From NCBI GenBank assembly GCA_036169815.1, contig JAVHOA010000053.1, forward strand, positions 1 through 14,835: DNA of 14,835 bases, given 5' to 3'. A program made the position numbers and the translations under genes. The notes beneath the pieces are model-generated. The model was not told the origin of the DNA and ran no database searches. It saw only the letters and a program-made list of their open reading frames with translations. Every line of letters begins with the position of its first letter. Positions within the stretch are counted from its first letter, which is position 1. Below are positions 13,901 through 14,835 of the stretch, piece by piece. The stretch is from Hydrocurvibacter sp036169815. Its GTDB lineage: Bacteria; Campylobacterota; Campylobacteria; Campylobacterales; Sulfurimonadaceae.

Positions 13901-14694
13901 TCGTTTATTTGAATTGTATTAGATTCAAGATTGACCGTTGCATGGTCTGTCATCTCAAATGTTTCTATTTTAATCGCTGTGCTAGCTTTCAAATTTACAC
14001 TTGATTGTGATGCGTATTTTAGACTCTTAATCTCAATATTGCTAGATATTCCACTGTTTTTGAGACTCATAGGAGGAGTGTAAGCGGCCCCTTGTATTGA
14101 CCCTATCTTAATATCTTCATTATCTTTAAACAATACATTCCACGCACTGCTAATTGTATTAACAGTAAGTGTTTGTTTATTATTAGCAGTTTGCTCAAAT
14201 GTAGCGGTTTTTCCTACTCCATTATAATCAAATGTAATCCCTTTATATTTATCTGCAGTTAACGTCTTGTTACCATTAACTGTAAAGTCTGTATTGCCAT
14301 TACTTGGAGTTGCATTCACACTCACTTTTGAAGCAGCTGTAGGAGGTTTGTCATACTCAATAGTTAAGGGCTTACTATTTCCAGGAGCCGCACTACAATC
14401 ACCACTCCCACAAGAGGACGCTTCATTGCCTCCATCATTGTTTACTACATTACATGTAGCCAATGCGGAATCTGGATTCTGAATAATTTGAGCACTATTA
14501 TGGAGTGTAATCGTTGAAGCACTAGGGCAACTATCTCTCGTCGAGACTGCATCCACAAAATAACCACAATCACTTGGTAGCGGATCAGCATAGCTAAGAG
14601 TAGAAACCATCCCGACACCGATAACGGTGGCTAACCGTAACATAAATTTAAAAAATGGATTCCCACTCTCACGAGCATGACAACAAGTTTTCAT
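10918..14694 (-). CDS. Large secreted MshQ-like pilus-associated adhesin
   Basis: A 1258-residue exported protein, first gene of the minor-pilin operon. Residues 1-36 form a signal peptide (hydrophobic 18-34, cleavage likely after STLSYA). Six coils of about 20-24 residues (218-345) look like a parallel beta-solenoid. A Gly/Asn-rich region (about 360-490) then includes LASGDYYMDSFNVPGTS and FINGGLNTGGG. A PPPPP linker (about 501-505) is followed by the beta-rich domain TKVVNKPFNLEAVHL and a cysteine-rich segment (646-736) with CAQC. Next come DNFAIRPSSFKAFG, AGEDFNLTIKALD, and SEFALIDQGDTPGDQRYIT. Near the end is SSWLIYN...DFEVEFYGSG. The architecture and the last blocks resemble MshQ/DUF6701 proteins of MSHA pili; that match is my inference. 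It is probably a tip adhesin. The start is fixed by AAGGAGG at 14700-14706; a GTG at 14718 lies upstream of that site. Receptor unknown. Confidence 0.78.
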   Translation of the reverse strand: MKTCCHARESGNPFFKFMLRLATVIGVGMVSTLSYADPLPSDCGYFVDAVSTRDSCPSASTITLHNSAQIIQNPDSALATCNVVNNDGGNEASSCGSGDCSAAPGNSKPLTIEYDKPPTAASKVSVNATPSNGNTDFTVNGNKTLTADKYKGITFDYNGVGKTATFEQTANNKQTLTVNTISSAWNVLFKDNEDIKIGSIQGAAYTPPMSLKNSGISSNIEIKSLKYASQSSVNLKASTAIKIETFEMTDHATVNLESNTIQINDFTVTGSSNINLTASTSIEMKTLSVARGASAITIRTPMLRLDSLYVTDAYDGLANITIYADTIDIGTLDMGQGASVTILPYTSGGQVTFKSNNITASSSSELVLASGDYYMDSFNVPGTSNASSVRAKDSDQIVNFYINGDFLPGNNPGINSAGNNGNFGALPPTNFRLFINGGLNTGGGGTTLNAIIYVEKNVVLGNPTYVKGAISAQNNVDIGTGSQIYYDNNIASHTYASCPNPPPPPATVSTMDIIEATSYATAGNYANANKAIFTKVVNKPFNLEAVHLNSSGNEAPYDGTTTGNKTMDMLVTLYTSDPETCTQDNQRIWTGLLAHNTSHITATIDGTSNTTTQSYLLTNASKNQKIRAEFIDYATLLLATSAEQSCLTSSLTSSLCLVPACFNDGSKILQTFPNANQALLSKCINGDGTTGAKAPCDSSAYNGNCGGKKATISPEKYNNNLGCAQCIADAANMNSCATDNFAIRPSSFKAFGQNQFKRAGEDFNLTIKALDEAQAAKVSGLANNVIGVADYNESLSSLNITSVPLNETNTSISTSCPHTGNFTLNNSSNNFENGEVNATMNFSETGIIDISVSEKPGSEFALIDQGDTPGDQRYITPSSIVYNLDDISQNALSAFIPYTIETSASVTSSGNKDWLYMYNPNATWADLKNMSAKLNYRITAKNKQGATTQNFTKTCFFNTSAPIVDGLKKNTTFDMFLDLKLKGSNTQNEKLSFYVEDSQINSAIWMQNPMADINNTILSHRHFVYPANFLDGESNTTVYFNIDRNISKSVNPVKITFIDANTSTSWMSNPGATNNFVGTTFANISKNFLYSRTHAPRYRFTGNSGDAKIYYETYCDKDGNKTLLPSGSIGSSDSVGWYLNTSHNTSTDGSITDITEKSALHVSDTPLSNSSGISTTNLTYDAANGYPYKTTMQVTPSSWLIYNPYNANALTNDFEVEFYGSGNNWTGINGAKDTSGASTTQTTTDSDAATVTNKRILW
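11208..11217. repeat. TTACATGTAA palindrome, copy 7
   Basis: Full palindrome in the adhesin gene, read in frame as GCC TTA CAT GTA AGT (Ala-Leu-His-Val-Ser), the same phase as copies 1-3. Confidence 0.75.
11942..11949. repeat. TACATGTA core, copy 8
   Basis: Eight-base core only, followed by AA. Read in the adhesin as Tyr-Met-Tyr (TAC ATG TAT on the minus strand). Confidence 0.5.
12731..12758. repeat. 12-base tandem duplication in the adhesin gene
   Basis: AAACTGCTTGTT occurs twice in direct succession (12731-12742, 12743-12754) with a third partial unit AAAC. It is in frame and adds Leu-Thr-Ser-Ser twice, between two cysteines of the cysteine-rich segment. Confidence 0.8.
13660..14043 (-). 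repeat. Six-coil beta-solenoid repeats of the adhesin
   Basis: Six degenerate units of 20-24 residues with the pattern I-x-I-x-(S/T)-L-x-V ... N-L-x-A-S-T, for example SNIEIKSLKYASQSSVNLKA, NTIQINDFTVTGSSNINLTA and the unit starting DTIDIGTLDMGQG. The alternating hydrophobic pattern suggests a parallel beta-helix. The repeat is at protein level only; DNA identity between units is low, so it is old. Confidence 0.65.
14450..14459. repeat. TTACATGTAG palindrome-like repeat, copy 9
   Basis: TACATGTA core near the 5' end of the adhesin gene. On the coding strand it is read as Ala-Thr-Cys-Asn, a different phase from the Leu-His-Val copies. Confidence 0.65.
14656..14683 (-). repeat. REP-like palindromic element inside the signal peptide
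   Basis: Bases here on the minus strand follow the plan of the widespread repeat that contains GTCATGCCCGCGAAAGCGGG and ends AATCCA, with substitutions that weaken the hairpin. Read in frame it gives CHARESGNP (residues 5-13 of the adhesin), the usual translation of that element. It lies directly after the start codon, before the hydrophobic core of the signal peptide. Confidence 0.6.
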
Positions 14695-14699
14695 TATAT

Positions 14700-14706
14700 C
14701 CTCCTT
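14700..14706 (-). promoter_or_regulatory. Ribosome binding site that fixes the adhesin start
   Basis: A perfect AAGGAGG on the minus strand, five bases before the ATG at 14694. The longer frame from a GTG at 14718 would run through this site. A small hairpin, CTCAC/GTGAG (14718-14732), lies just upstream in the leader. Confidence 0.8.
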
Positions 14707-14795
14707 AGGATTTTCCACTCACCATTTGTGAGCATCTTGTTAAAAAAGAGCACTATAAAAAAGTACTCAAAATTTTGTAAAAATTATTATTGCTT

Positions 14796-14801
14796 ATTAT
14801 A
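14796..14801 (-). promoter_or_regulatory. Candidate -10 of the adhesin/minor-pilin operon
   Basis: A perfect TATAAT on the minus strand, with the start expected near 14789 and a leader of about 95 bases. No -35 is evident. Confidence 0.45.
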
Positions 14802-14806
14802 CTCAT

Positions 14807-14834
14807 ATATCGGCTTTACAAAAGGTTAATTTTA
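14807..14834 (-). promoter_or_regulatory. Possible sigma-28 (FliA) promoter
   Basis: On the minus strand GCCGATAT (14814 to 14807) matches the sigma-28 -10 element, and TAAAAT (14834 to 14829) resembles its -35 (TAAAGT), with a spacer one base longer than the usual 15 after TAAA. It overlaps the window edge. If real, it would place the operon under flagellar late-gene control. Confidence 0.3.
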
Positions 14835-14835
14835 G

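Noticed and set aside
1487..14459. Interpreting the TTACATGTAA copies as a CRISPR array
   Set aside because: Copies are scattered over kilobases, mostly inside genes, with no regular spacing and no cas genes.
8384..14694. Calling the cluster a complete type II secretion or type IV pilus locus
   Set aside because: No ATPase, platform protein, secretin or prepilin peptidase is present; only pilin-type proteins and the adhesin are seen.
10918..14718. Longer version of the adhesin starting at GTG 14718
   Set aside because: The frame would translate the AAGGAGG ribosome site itself and put eight polar residues before the signal peptide; the ATG at 14694 has ideal spacing.

Overview
The window looks like chromosomal DNA of a free-living Campylobacterota (Epsilonproteobacteria), most like the Sulfurospirillum group. 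The basis is the kdsA-ribH-nusB gene order (also found in Helicobacter and Campylobacter), a futalosine-pathway menaquinone gene, a short epsilonproteobacterial RecG, AT-rich codon use, and prepilin leaders of the type KKA/FTxIELIFVI. The genus is an inference and was not checked against a database. No rRNA, tRNA, CRISPR array or insertion sequence is visible, and no gap between genes is longer than about 120 bases.

Left part (1-1780): a membrane-anchored TerB/J-domain co-chaperone (djlA-like, minus strand) and a DMT/EamA transporter (plus strand) diverge from a compact 76-base region. It carries two mirror-image TATAAT boxes, and the transporter mRNA may be leaderless. Middle part (1839-7719): a plus-strand run of six tightly packed genes, kdsA (Kdo-8-P synthase, LPS), ribH (lumazine synthase, riboflavin), nusB (antitermination), mqnC (radical-SAM menaquinone synthesis), a secreted M16-like protein that has lost its zinc-binding motif, and recG (branch-migrating helicase). 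The first five are spaced by -4 to +9 bases and are probably one transcript. recG follows a 70-base gap. The run ends at a strong stem-loop that probably terminates both recG and the convergent hpf (ribosome hibernation factor).

Right part (8384-14718, minus strand): a coupled operon read right to left. It encodes a 1258-residue secreted, MshQ-like adhesin, then a PilV-like, a PilW/GspJ-like and a GspG/PilE-like prepilin, and finally a PilX/GspK-like protein without the pilin Glu5. It looks like a minor-pilin plus tip-adhesin module of a type IV pilus (MSHA-like); the motor, platform, secretin and prepilin peptidase are not in the window. The adhesin has a six-coil beta-solenoid near its N terminus, and its signal-peptide start is encoded by a REP-like palindromic element.

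Scattered through the window, in coding and non-coding DNA, is an over-represented palindrome, TTACATGTAA (nine TACATGTA cores). In four unrelated proteins it is read as Leu-His-Val. Two copies side by side make the recG/hpf terminator. This repeat, the adhesin/minor-pilin module and the REP-derived signal peptide are the points most worth following up.
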